Shown here in pieces: positions 8,442 through 15,666 of a stretch of 64,000 bases of DNA. The first letter of the stretch is position 1, and each line of letters opens with the position of its first letter. The DNA is taken from positions 1,302,001 through 1,366,000 of the forward strand of contig CBDCIZ010000003.1 of the NCBI GenBank assembly GCA_965217685.1. Direction: 5' to 3'. The notes beneath the pieces are model-generated. The model saw nothing but the letters and a program-made list of their open reading frames with translations, made no database searches and had not been told where the DNA came from. The DNA comes from Aurantimonas sp965217685 (GTDB taxonomy: Bacteria > Pseudomonadota > Alphaproteobacteria > Rhizobiales > Rhizobiaceae). The position numbers and the translations under genes were made by a program.

Positions 8442-9313
8442 GATTTGGCGCCTGCGAGGGCCTGGTCGAGGTCCTTGAGCTGATCCATCATCCACGCCTC
8501 GTAGGTTTTGCCCCCAGGTTCGGTCTCGGTGACGCCGACAACCGGAACCCCTGCCGTCCTGGCGATCCCGACCAGCCGCTTGACCGCCGCATCGTCGGCC
8601 TGACCGTTGTAAAGCAAAACCTTGACCGTCTTGTCCCTGATGCTGTCCTCGAAGGCGGCGACCTCCGCCGGGCTCGGCTCCGTCCCGTTCATCACATCAT
8701 TCTGGAACTTCGTATTCTTCATGTCGAGGCCGAGGGCCTCCGCCATGTATCCGAACACCGGCTCGGACGCGGTCACGGGCTGCCCGGCATAATCGGCCTT
8801 CATCTCGGCGATCTTGTCGGTCAGCGGTTTCAGGCTCTCCACGTAAGCCTTGGCGTTCGCCTCGTAGTTCGCCTTGTGGTCGGCATCGATCGTTCCCAGC
8901 GTCTCGGCAAGCTTCTCGGCAACAGCCTTCATGGTCGCGGGGTCGTACCAGAGGTGGGGATTGTCGCCGGCTTTCTTGCCGACGAGATCGGCCGCGACGA
9001 TTTCGGTGCGGTTCTCGGCCTTCGACGCATTGAGGAGGTCGTCCATCCATGGGTCGTAATCGGCGCCGTTGGCGATCACGACGTCGGCGTCGGCAAGCGA
9101 CTTCGCCGTTTCGACGCTGGCCTCGAACATGTGCGGATCCTGATCCGGGTTGGACAGGATGCTGACGACCTTCGCCTGCGGACCTGCAACCTTTTCGGCG
9201 AGACTGCCGTAGAAGTTTTCGGCCGCGACGATCGAAATCTGATCGGAAGCCGCCCAGACAGGGGATGCGGAAGCGAAGAGGACGGCCGCGAGAGCCAGGA
9301 TTTTCGTGCGCAT
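8438..9313 (-). CDS. znuA: Metal ABC transporter substrate-binding protein (ZnuA/MntC cluster A-I)
   Basis: A 291-residue protein with a clean Sec signal peptide ending SPVWA. ATG 9313 is preceded by AAGGAAC; an upstream in-frame start at 9415 would bury the signal peptide. Metal-site positions read His in DPHMFE, His in NPHLWYD, Glu in ASEPVFGY and Asp in GQADDAA. His-His-Glu-Asp is the set known from manganese proteins such as PsaA and MntC, whereas zinc ZnuA proteins have His at the third position. There is no His-rich loop. The divergent Zur-like regulator argues for zinc, so the metal is left open. Confidence 0.85.
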   Translation of the reverse strand: MRTKILALAAVLFASASPVWAASDQISIVAAENFYGSLAEKVAGPQAKVVSILSNPDQDPHMFEASVETAKSLADADVVIANGADYDPWMDDLLNASKAENRTEIVAADLVGKKAGDNPHLWYDPATMKAVAEKLAETLGTIDADHKANYEANAKAYVESLKPLTDKIAEMKADYAGQPVTASEPVFGYMAEALGLDMKNTKFQNDVMNGTEPSPAEVAAFEDSIRDKTVKVLLYNGQADDAAVKRLVGIARTAGVPVVGVTETEPGGKTYEAWMMDQLKDLDQALAGAKS

Positions 9314-9395
9314 GATCTGTTCCTTCGATAAGGTCACGGACCGATCGAGATCGTCGACCGGCCGGGGCATCGCCCGATGCCACCGATGAACGATC

Positions 9396-9440
9396 GTTAT
9401 AGCATTACCAATCACGGCGCAATATAGTATAACATTCTAT
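9396..9440. promoter_or_regulatory. Candidate Zur operators in the divergent znuA/zur promoter
   Basis: Two AT-rich sites stand out in GC-rich surroundings: GTTATAGCATTAC at 9396-9408 and TAGTATAACATTCTAT at about 9425-9440. Both contain the TATAAC/ATT half-sites typical of alphaproteobacterial Zur boxes. They lie 83-127 bp upstream of znuA, on the side toward zur. Zn-loaded Zur would be expected to repress both transcripts from here. Confidence 0.55.
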
Positions 9441-9545
9441 GATCGCGACGCGGGATTCGGCGGCGTCCCTTGGCTTTTAAACCGCGCTATGAAACATCAT
9501 AACACAGTGGCTGGAAACAGTGGCGGGAAGCGGGAAGGTACGGTC

Positions 9546-9959
9546 ATGGCACGCAAGGGTGCGGAACACGCGAGCAACATTTTGGGCGAGTTGGCGAAAA
9601 CCAACCGGCCGCTGAGCGCCTACGACCTGTTGGATCGCCTGCGACCGACCGGCGTCGCAGCGCCGCTGACGGTCTACCGGGCGCTCGACAAGCTGATCAA
9701 GGCTGGCCAGGTCCACCGCATAGAGTCGATGAACGCGTTCGTCGCCTGCCGCGCCGGCGAAGAGCACGACCATCACGGCGCCGACGCGGGCGCTCACGAC
9801 AAGAGCGTCGTCTTCGCGCTCTGCGACCAATGCGGCGCCGTCGAAGAGTTCCCCGATCCGAGCTTCAACCGTTCGATCGAACGGAAACTCGCCGATCGTG
9901 GCTTCGCCGTTCAGTCGAGCACGATCGAGATCCACGGTCTGTGCAAGGATTGCCGATAG
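9546..9959 (+). CDS. zur: Fur-family transcriptional regulator, Zur type
   Basis: A 137-residue Fur-family protein. The winged-helix block PLSAYDLLDRLRP...VAAPLTVYRALDKL is the Zur version of the DNA-binding domain, and the zinc-binding domain carries CDQCG and terminal CKDC for the structural zinc, plus a His-rich EEHDHHG regulatory region. ATG 9546 follows GGGAAGG by 7 bp and gives the usual family length; the frame also opens at 9489 but that would add 19 unconserved residues. It is divergent from the metal importer, the usual arrangement for zinc-dependent repression of uptake. Confidence 0.9.
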   Translation: MARKGAEHASNILGELAKTNRPLSAYDLLDRLRPTGVAAPLTVYRALDKLIKAGQVHRIESMNAFVACRAGEEHDHHGADAGAHDKSVVFALCDQCGAVEEFPDPSFNRSIERKLADRGFAVQSSTIEIHGLCKDCR

Positions 9960-10107
9960 CGTCCCTTTGAACACGGCACCGGGTTCCGCCCGATCGTGGC
10001 TTTTTGTCCAACCGCTCACGCCCCAGGCTGTGGAAATAAGATTCGCCGCGGGTCTGATGCAGGACAGCAGAGGCTTGTCTGCGCGGTCTTGAGGAATTAG
10101 CGTCACC

Positions 10108-10300
10108 ACGGATGGTTTCGGCGTTGCCAAAACAGCGCCGGATGAAAAGGGAACACGGTGAGGCGTACCCATCAGGGGCCGAGACCGTGGCTGCCCCCGC
10201 AACTGTAAGCGGCGAGCGACGCCTCAAGAATGCCACTGGTCGACAAGACCGGGAAGGCGAGGCTGATCCGAGACCCGCGAGCCAGGAGACCTGCCATCGC
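10108..10300 (+). promoter_or_regulatory. Cobalamin (B12) riboswitch
   Basis: The conserved cobalamin aptamer blocks occur in order: GTTGCC then AAAAGGGAACACGGTG, CCCCGCAACTGTAAGCGG, ATGCCACTGG, ACCGGGAAGGC, and the closing GAGCCAGGAGACCTGCC. The leader ends about 67 bp before the ATG of the CbiM-like gene at 10367, which it should switch off when adenosylcobalamin is plentiful. The ORF that opens at 10112 inside this RNA is not a real start. Confidence 0.95.
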
Positions 10301-10366
10301 GCGCGCCATGACGCATCATGGCATTCATTCGAAACCGCACGGTGGGTGCGGAGTGGGAAACAGATC

Positions 10367-11056
10367 ATGCATATCGAACCCGGCGTCGTAACCGGCGCAA
10401 AACTTGCTTTGTCCTATGCGACCGCTGCCGGCTCCTTCGGGCTTGCGGCGAAAATGGCGAAGGACACGATCGCACGCGATGGCGATGGCGGTGTCGGTGC
10501 TCTCGCGATGCGCAGCGCCATCACCACGGCATTCGTCTTCTGCTTCTTCGAGGTGCTTCCGCACCAGGCCGTTGGCGTCTCGGAAGTTCATCTGATCCTG
10601 GGATCGACCCTGTTCCTGGTGTTCGGCGCGGGGCCGGCGGCCATGGGACTGGCCCTCGGCCTCCTCGTTCAGGGCCTCTTCTTCGCTCCCTTCGATCTTC
10701 CGCAATACGCGATGAACGTCACGACCCTTATCGTGCCGCTTTGGGGGCTGAGCCTGCTTGCCAAGCGGATCATTCCCGATCACAAGCCCTATGTCGAAAC
10801 GACCTACCTTCAGGCCTTGTCGCTTTCGGCGGCCTATCAGGGCGGCATCGTGGCCTGGGTCGCGTTCTGGGCGATCTACGGCCACGGTTTTTCCGCGGAC
10901 AACCTATCGGCCGTCGCCTCGTTTGGTGGGGCTTACATGACCGTTGTGATCCTGGAGCCACTGATCGATCTCGGCGTGCTGGCGGGCGCGAAAACACTGG
11001 CCAATTCAACGATGGGTCCGATGTTCAATCGGCGTCTCCATCAGGCTGCGGCCTGA
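10367..11056 (+). CDS. CbiM-like cobalt transport permease
   Basis: A 229-residue, strongly hydrophobic protein starting MHIEPGVV. CbiM/NikM proteins begin with the same Met-His, where the free N-terminus and His2 bind Co(II) or Ni(II). Several membrane segments follow, and EVHLILGSTLFLVFG supplies a further conserved histidine region. The B12 riboswitch directly upstream supports cobalt uptake for cobalamin synthesis. No CbiN, CbiQ or CbiO gene is adjacent: the next genes belong to copper handling. It is therefore either a solitary CbiM-type transporter or it borrows an ECF module encoded elsewhere. Confidence 0.82.
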   Translation: MHIEPGVVTGAKLALSYATAAGSFGLAAKMAKDTIARDGDGGVGALAMRSAITTAFVFCFFEVLPHQAVGVSEVHLILGSTLFLVFGAGPAAMGLALGLLVQGLFFAPFDLPQYAMNVTTLIVPLWGLSLLAKRIIPDHKPYVETTYLQALSLSAAYQGGIVAWVAFWAIYGHGFSADNLSAVASFGGAYMTVVILEPLIDLGVLAGAKTLANSTMGPMFNRRLHQAAA

Positions 11057-11189
11057 ACTGAACTGGCCCGGCGCATACGGCGACGGGCCATCACCGATCC
11101 AAGCGGTGCACGCGTCATCATACCGCCTTCGGGCGATCCCATCTTCGCAGTAGGAGCTTGCCCTGTGCAGTTGGCTGGCGAAGGGGTGG

Positions 11190-11756
11190 ATGATGTCGGT
11201 ATTCGCGCCGTTTGGACCGTGGCCGACGGTTGCCGTGATAGTTTGGGCCGGCATTTCGATCCTGGCGGCGAACGCACCGGCGACGGCGGCCGAAACGATT
11301 CCTGCAGTCCAGGAGCCCAACGTCGATAGGGGGATGTCGCGACGAACGGCCGCAACTGCATCGGCCCCTTCCTCTTCGACGATAACGGTTCGTTTTGAAA
11401 GCCGCACGCAGGATGGCCTGGCTGTTGTGCTCAAACCGGATTATCCGTCGATCGACGTGAAGCCGGGCGATCCGGTCCGGATGTATTTCTTCCTCAATAA
11501 TTTCTCGGACGATACGGTGACGGTGCGTCCGACCTACGATGTGATGCCGCGCTCCGACGCGGTGTATTACAATCAGGTCCAGAACATCTGTGCTGCCGAC
11601 CCGACCTTGAAAGCCGGCGAGACGCTGCGCCTTTGGCAAGACTTCTATCTCGACCAGGCAATCGTCGATGCGCCAAACGCCGATCTCATGAAGGGAGTGA
11701 CCGTCTCCTACACGATCTCGAAAGTCGACAACGGTCGTACGCGGTCGGAGCGCTGA
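11190..11756 (+). CDS. Cox11/CtaG-like periplasmic protein lacking the CFCF copper motif
   Basis: An 188-residue protein with an N-terminal hydrophobic segment ending NAPATAAE. Residues about 65-185 follow the Cox11/CtaG pattern: VKPGDPVRMYFFLNN (family RxGE..xFYRxxN), YDVMPRSDAVYYNQVQ (family YNVxPxxAGxYFNKIQ), LKAGETLRL and a terminal VTVSYTISK. In Cox11 the block after YFNKIQ is CFCFTEQ, whose two cysteines deliver Cu(I) to the CuB site of cytochrome oxidase. Here it reads NICAADP, so only one cysteine remains. It heads a run of copper genes (DUF2946, PCuAC, SCO). It may be a divergent copper chaperone with another ligand set or a non-copper paralogue. Confidence 0.65.
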   Translation: MMSVFAPFGPWPTVAVIVWAGISILAANAPATAAETIPAVQEPNVDRGMSRRTAATASAPSSSTITVRFESRTQDGLAVVLKPDYPSIDVKPGDPVRMYFFLNNFSDDTVTVRPTYDVMPRSDAVYYNQVQNICAADPTLKAGETLRLWQDFYLDQAIVDAPNADLMKGVTVSYTISKVDNGRTRSER

Positions 11757-11776
11757 CTGCGGAACGATCGTAAGCC

Positions 11777-12079
11777 GTGATCGCCGGTTTGGCCGTCGTC
11801 GGCATCCTCATCGCAGGTGGAGTGTTCGCCATCGCCAACGGATCTCGTGACGGCACGCCCGGAACTGCTCCGGCTGACTTGCAGACAGCACAGGCGCGGC
11901 TTGTGTCGAAAATGACCTTCCGGCCGGTCTTCGAACTTTGCGCCCGTTGCCACGAGATCGGCGAAGGCGCCAGAACGTCGACAGGGCCGGTCCGCTCATC
12001 GACGTCCCGACGACGGCACCTGTCTCCTGAAGGCCGCCGCGCCGGATTGCCGCAAATCATTGCGTCGATCGACCGATGA
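11777..12079 (+). CDS. Small membrane-anchored c-type cytochrome-like protein, possibly degenerate
   Basis: A GTG start gives 100 residues: an N-terminal membrane helix (VVGILIAGGVFAIA), a linker, then ELCARCHEIGEGA, a CxxCH haem c site with the downstream Gly pattern of class I cytochromes. After TSTGPV the sequence becomes Arg/Ser-rich (SSTSRRRHL) and no methionine haem ligand or C-terminal helix is visible. A frameshift near 11990 or simple decay would explain this, but the +1 frame reaches a stop within about 15 codons. It sits between the Cox11-like and DUF2946 genes, so it may once have been part of the oxidase-assembly set. Confidence 0.45.
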   Translation: MIAGLAVVGILIAGGVFAIANGSRDGTPGTAPADLQTAQARLVSKMTFRPVFELCARCHEIGEGARTSTGPVRSSTSRRRHLSPEGRRAGLPQIIASIDR

Positions 12080-12111
12080 CAGTGATCCGGAATTCTGCTT
12101 AGAGACGATAC

Positions 12112-12543
12112 ATGAATGCGTTTCGGCAAATCCTGAAGGATCGTGTCGCGGGGGCGGGAGTCCTTGCGATCGTCGTTCAGTTGCTGCTGATGCAGGCGCT
12201 GGTGACGAGCTTCACCTGCTCGACGATGTCGACCGCGTCCGTCGCAACGGGCGGCGGCTTCGTGATCTGCCGTGGCGGCGTCGCGGAGGAGACGACGAAC
12301 GCCGGCTCGTCATCTCACCGCAGCGGAAGCGGCGGCGTCTGCCTCGATTGTCCCTGTGGGGTCTGTTGCGCCACGGGAACGGCGGTCTTCGCCGCGTTCG
12401 CTCCAGGCCAGGATCTCGGCCCGGCGTACACCCTGATGGCCGAGGCTCTCGCCGACCGCCCGATGACCGACGCCGATGTGCCTGCATCGCCACCGCTCGA
12501 TCTCAAGCCCGACCCGACGGGTCCTCCCTTCCGCTTCGTCTGA
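12112..12543 (+). CDS. DUF2946-family exported protein
   Basis: A 143-residue protein with an N-terminal hydrophobic segment (GVLAIVVQLLLMQALV), a cysteine-containing part (FTCSTM, FVICRG) and a dense cysteine patch VCLDCPCGVCCATG near residue 85. Cys-rich DUF2946-type proteins occur in copper- and cobalt-responsive operons; their function is unproven. It lies 73 bp before the PCuAC chaperone gene, fitting a periplasmic copper-binding role. The protein ends in a Pro/Asp-rich tail. Confidence 0.65.
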   Translation: MNAFRQILKDRVAGAGVLAIVVQLLLMQALVTSFTCSTMSTASVATGGGFVICRGGVAEETTNAGSSSHRSGSGGVCLDCPCGVCCATGTAVFAAFAPGQDLGPAYTLMAEALADRPMTDADVPASPPLDLKPDPTGPPFRFV

Positions 12544-12615
12544 CGTCGAAATTCTTCAACGGTGCGCCGCGCGAGATTGCGGACCGCCGAGATTCCACGC
12601 ATTCGGAGACATTCC

Positions 12616-13284
12616 ATGTCCTTCATCAAAACGCCGCTCACCGGCGCTGCCCGGACGGCTGCTCTGGCCGCACTCCTTTCGGCAGCCGCCATTCTTCCCC
12701 TGACGGTTTCGTCCGCATCGGCCCATGAATACGAGGCCGGATCGCTCCACATCGAACATCCCTGGGCCCGTGCCACGCCGCCCAGGGCCGGCGTTGCCGG
12801 CGCCTACATGATGATCGAGAACAACGGTCGGGAGGCCGACCGTCTGCTTGGCGGCACGACCGACGCCGCCAGGGAGGTCCAGATCCATTCGATGTCGATG
12901 GACGGCGGCGTCATGAAGATGCGCCAGCTTTCCGACGGCCTCGAACTTCCCGCCGGAAAGGCCGTCACGCTCGCGCCCGGCGGCTACCACCTCATGCTGA
13001 TCGATCCGGTCAAGCCGCTGAAGGAAGGCGAGCGCGTGCCGATGACCCTGCAGTTTCAAAAGGCCGGCACGGTCGAGGTCGATCTCGACGTCGAAGGCAT
13101 GGGCGCCAGGGGGCCCGAGGGGCGGCCTGAAGATGCCAGCCATGATCACGGTATGAACATGGACGGCAACGCCTCGTCCGGCATGAACATGCAGGGCGGC
13201 ATGGACATGAAGAGCGGCGCGAGCACGCCGATGGGGTCGATGAACTCGGCTGCCGACACCGACACCGACAGAGAGGCGAAGTGA
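12616..13284 (+). CDS. Periplasmic copper chaperone PCuAC with Met/His-rich tail
   Basis: A 222-residue protein with a Sec signal peptide ending SASA-HEYE. The mature domain has IEHPWARATPP, GAYMMIEN, then EVQIHSMSM, MKMRQ and GGYHLMLI, forming the H-M-H-M copper(I) site of the PCuAC (DUF461) family. These chaperones hand Cu(I) to the CuA centre of cytochrome oxidase. A tail of about 55 residues (HDHGMNMDG, SGMNMQGGMDMKSG) adds many Met and His residues and probably more copper sites. ATG 12616 follows GGAGAC; an upstream frame start at 12562 would mask the signal peptide. The gene overlaps the SCO gene by one base. Confidence 0.92.
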   Translation: MSFIKTPLTGAARTAALAALLSAAAILPLTVSSASAHEYEAGSLHIEHPWARATPPRAGVAGAYMMIENNGREADRLLGGTTDAAREVQIHSMSMDGGVMKMRQLSDGLELPAGKAVTLAPGGYHLMLIDPVKPLKEGERVPMTLQFQKAGTVEVDLDVEGMGARGPEGRPEDASHDHGMNMDGNASSGMNMQGGMDMKSGASTPMGSMNSAADTDTDREAK

Positions 13285-13907
13285 TGCGCGCTCGTCGTAT
13301 CGTCATGATGACAGCGGCCGCAGCCGTGGCCCTCGTGCTCATCGCCGTCTTCGCTGTGACCTTCACCGGCTGGACCCAGACGTCACCGCTTTTTGCCGAC
13401 AAGGGGAAGGAAAACCTCGTCAGCGCGATCGGCGGCCCGTTCACCATGGTCGACGACCAGGCAAAGACCGTCACCGAGGCCAATTTCGCGGGCAAGCCGA
13501 CGGTGATGTTCTTCGGCTTCACCCATTGCCCGGACGTCTGCCCGACGACGCTCTTTGAACTCGCCGGGCTGATGGAAAAGCTCGGTCCGCAAGCGGACAA
13601 GCTCAATTACGTCTTCGTCTCGGTCGATCCGGAGCGTGACACGCCGCAGGTCCTTCACGACTACATCGCGTCCTTCGACGGCCGGATCCGCGGTCTGACC
13701 GGAACGCAGAAGCAGATGGCCAGGATGGCTCGAGAGTACCGGGCCTACTACAAGAAGGTCCCGACCGACGACGGCAGTTATACGATGGACCATACGGCCA
13801 CCGTCTATCTGATGGACCCCGACAACAATCTGGCCGGAACGATCGACTATCAGGAAAACGAAGACGTGGCGCTTCAGAAGCTGAAGAACCTGATCGCCAA
13901 GGCCTGA
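13284..13907 (+). CDS. SCO1/SenC family copper chaperone/thiol protein
   Basis: A 207-residue protein with one N-terminal membrane anchor (MMTAAAAVALVLIAVFAVTF) and a thioredoxin-like SCO domain. The copper/redox motif CPDVCP lies in FGFTHCPDVCPTTL, and the distal histidine in YTMDHTATVYL completes the 2Cys-1His copper site. It works with PCuAC in loading the CuA site of cytochrome oxidase subunit II. The ATG overlaps the TGA of the PCuAC gene (TGATG), so the two are translationally coupled. A strong hairpin follows at 14013-14039. Confidence 0.92.
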   Translation: MRARRIVMMTAAAAVALVLIAVFAVTFTGWTQTSPLFADKGKENLVSAIGGPFTMVDDQAKTVTEANFAGKPTVMFFGFTHCPDVCPTTLFELAGLMEKLGPQADKLNYVFVSVDPERDTPQVLHDYIASFDGRIRGLTGTQKQMARMAREYRAYYKKVPTDDGSYTMDHTATVYLMDPDNNLAGTIDYQENEDVALQKLKNLIAKA

Positions 13908-13908
13908 T

Positions 13909-14005
13909 ACCAGGATGCGGCAAGGGATACCGATCCGCATCCTGGTCAGCCCGCGCGGCGTCTGAGCGAAAGGAATGCGCGATTGGTCCCAGTCTGCGCA
14001 TTCCC
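13909..14005. repeat. Dispersed intergenic repeat, copy A
   Basis: About 97 bp immediately after the SCO stop. It holds two hairpins: CCAGGATGCGG (13910-13920) with CCGCATCCTGG (13935-13945), and GGAATGCGC (13972-13980) with GCGCATTCC (13996-14004). The region between them (CCCGCGCGGCGT, GAGCGAAAGGAATGCGCGAT) recurs in inverted orientation at 23743-23843. It has the look of a BIME-type repeat and no coding potential. Confidence 0.7.
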
Positions 14006-14012
14006 ATATGAC

Positions 14013-14039
14013 AAGCGGCGCGCGCAAGTCGCGCCGCTT
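14013..14039 (+). terminator. Strong hairpin after the copper-chaperone operon
   Basis: AAGCGGCGCG (14013-14022) pairs perfectly with CGCGCCGCTT (14030-14039) around a 7-nt loop, followed by a pyrimidine-rich CCTCGTTCTC. It is the likely transcription end of the PCuAC-SCO unit. Confidence 0.6.
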
Positions 14040-14116
14040 CCTCGTTCTCACATTTCCCTAATCTTCCGGCAGTGCGGCCAACAGACCGCAGCTGCTGACG
14101 CGTAAGGCGAATCTCC

Positions 14117-14911
14117 ATGAACCGCAGACAATTCAATGGTGCCGTCGGTGCCGGCGCTCTTTCCTTGCTCGCGAGCCAAGCCGCAACGCCCGCCGGAGCC
14201 CAGACAGGCAAGCCCAGAACCGAAAACGGGCCGCGCTACGCAATGCTGGTTTATCCTGGAATGATCCTTCAGGATCTCGTCGGCCCGCTGACGGTCTTCA
14301 ATCTCACCAGAGGCGACATTCATCTTGTCTGGAAGGACAGGCAACCCGTCTCGACCGATGTCGGCATCGGTGTCTCCGCCACGGAGACATTCGAAACATG
14401 CCCGCGCGATGTCGACGTGTTCTTCATTCCTGGAGGGCTTGGCGGCACGACCGCTTTGTTGAACGACGAGGCGACGATCGCTTTCGTGAAAGACGTCGGC
14501 AAGTCGGCGCGCTTTTCGACAAGCGTATGCACCGGCTCGCTGCTTCTCGGCGCGGCGGGCCTGCTCCGGGGCAAACGGGCGACGTCGCACTGGTATGTAC
14601 GGGATCTGTTGGCACTGTTCGGTGCGACGCCGACAGATGAACGGGTCGTCAGCGACGGCAACATCATGACCGGCGGCGGTGTCACCGCAGGCATCGATTT
14701 CGGGCTCTCGCTCGCCGCCGAACTGGTCGGCGAGGAGCGGGCAAAACGCATTCAGCTCCTCATCGAATACGATCCACAACCACCGTTTGAGGCTGGAAGC
14801 CCGGCACTGGCAGGTCAGGCAATGACACAAGCCGTTCTGAATATTCGAGAACCGGCATTGGCAGAGGCGAGGCAGGCGGCGAAAGTCGCAGCGTCTCGTA
14901 TCGACGGCTGA
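14117..14911 (+). CDS. DJ-1/PfpI family protein (isonitrile hydratase-like), exported
   Basis: A 264-residue protein. The N-terminus MNRRQFNGAVGAGALSLLAS with a following AQT resembles a Tat signal peptide. The DJ-1/PfpI fold shows in YAMLVYPGM, VDVFFIPGG, the nucleophile elbow SVCTGS with the catalytic Cys, and SHWYVRD. This arrangement matches cytoplasmic isonitrile hydratases and ThiJ/PfpI proteins. A Tat-exported form is less usual and suggests a periplasmic chaperone, hydratase or deglycase-like activity. It stands alone after a terminator hairpin and is followed by a broken PepSY gene. Confidence 0.78.
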   Translation: MNRRQFNGAVGAGALSLLASQAATPAGAQTGKPRTENGPRYAMLVYPGMILQDLVGPLTVFNLTRGDIHLVWKDRQPVSTDVGIGVSATETFETCPRDVDVFFIPGGLGGTTALLNDEATIAFVKDVGKSARFSTSVCTGSLLLGAAGLLRGKRATSHWYVRDLLALFGATPTDERVVSDGNIMTGGGVTAGIDFGLSLAAELVGEERAKRIQLLIEYDPQPPFEAGSPALAGQAMTQAVLNIREPALAEARQAAKVAASRIDG

Positions 14912-14927
14912 GGTAGGAGTGCTTGTC

Positions 14928-15262
14928 ATGTCAGACACGACGATGAAGCCGGCCATGTCTGTCCGAGGCATCGGCCAGCGCCTCCGATCTCCATCGCGCC
15001 GTCTGACGCTGGCATCCTAACCCGGGCCTTTTCGTCCTGCCGTTTTTGATAACGCTCGCCGTTACCGGCGCACTTCACCTCTTCAGCGACGAGATCGACG
15101 CCTATGTTCACGCTGACCTCAAGCGGGTCGAAACACTGACGGCATCAAAGCGGTGCCGTCCGCGATGGTCTTCGCAGCGCTCGAAGCCCATCAGGGGCAG
15201 GCAGTCAAATACACCGATCCCGTTATGGTGGGCATGTCGGGCGAGATCACCGTCACGGCGAA
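14928..15262 (+). pseudogene. Fragment of a PepSY_TM membrane protein gene (frameshifted, truncated)
   Basis: From ATG 14928 the frame reads MSDTTMKPAMSV then stops after about 30 codons. In other frames the family pattern continues: LPFLITLAVTGALHLFSDEIDAYVHADL (compare AVTGGIYLFKDEI in the intact gene at 4702-6054), then after another shift AMVFAALEAHQGQAVKYTDP and MSGEITVTANAF. At least two frame changes are therefore present. The match stops at about 15262, where IS256-type transposase sequence on the opposite strand begins. The 3' part of the gene is gone. Confidence 0.7.
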
Positions 15263-15525
15263 CGCTTTTGTCGAGTGTAATTTCGCCCGATGCTGCTGCG
15301 GGAAAGTCATGTAGGCGAGGACGTCCTCCTCGGCTCCGTCCATGAGATTGGCCCGTTTCGGCAATTTGGCGCGCATCCGGTTGGCAACATGGCGCCACTG
15401 CACGCTGGCATGAATAGGGTCTTCTGGGCGAAGGCGGTGGCGATGAAGGCCGCGACGACGTGCCGGCTGCTTCTGCCGGCGTGAGCCAGAGCATTTCTCT
15501 GGAAGTGACGCGGCGCGAAAATGTG
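15262..15525 (-). pseudogene. IS256-family (mutator-type) transposase remnant
   Basis: On the minus strand two frames together give the conserved C-terminal part of IS256 transposases: RNALAHAGRSSRHVVAAFIATAFAQ, then after a one-base frame change QWRHVANRMRAKLPK, LMDGAEEDVLAYMTFP and HRAKLHST. The usual continuation (NPIERLNGEIKR) is missing, so the fragment ends at the PepSY remnant. There is no start, no catalytic N-terminal part and no terminal repeats. It is a dead relic that probably destroyed the adjacent PepSY gene. Confidence 0.75.
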
Positions 15526-15666
15526 CAAAACGGTGCAAAATCGTGCTGTCATCGAAGCTTCGTCATTGTGTCATGGAGGCGTTTTGAAGCAGTCTTAGCG
15601 GATGCGGCTGGGACAGGCTCGGCAACTTTGCCCGAGAGCCGCTTCAACAGGTGAGGAAACACTGAA

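Noticed and set aside
10112..10366. N-terminal extension of the CbiM-like protein to 10112
   Set aside because: It lies inside the cobalamin riboswitch, and the conserved N-terminus is MHIEPG at 10367.
11936..12079. Restoring a full cytochrome c by a +1 frameshift near 11990
   Set aside because: The alternative frame gives GPLIDVPTTAPVS and then a stop, with no haem ligand, so a simple frameshift does not rebuild the protein.
15546..15574. Pho box upstream of ugpB
   Set aside because: CTGTCAT, TCGTCAT and GTGTCAT occur here, but their spacing (14 and 8 bp) does not fit the 11-bp repeat of a Pho box.
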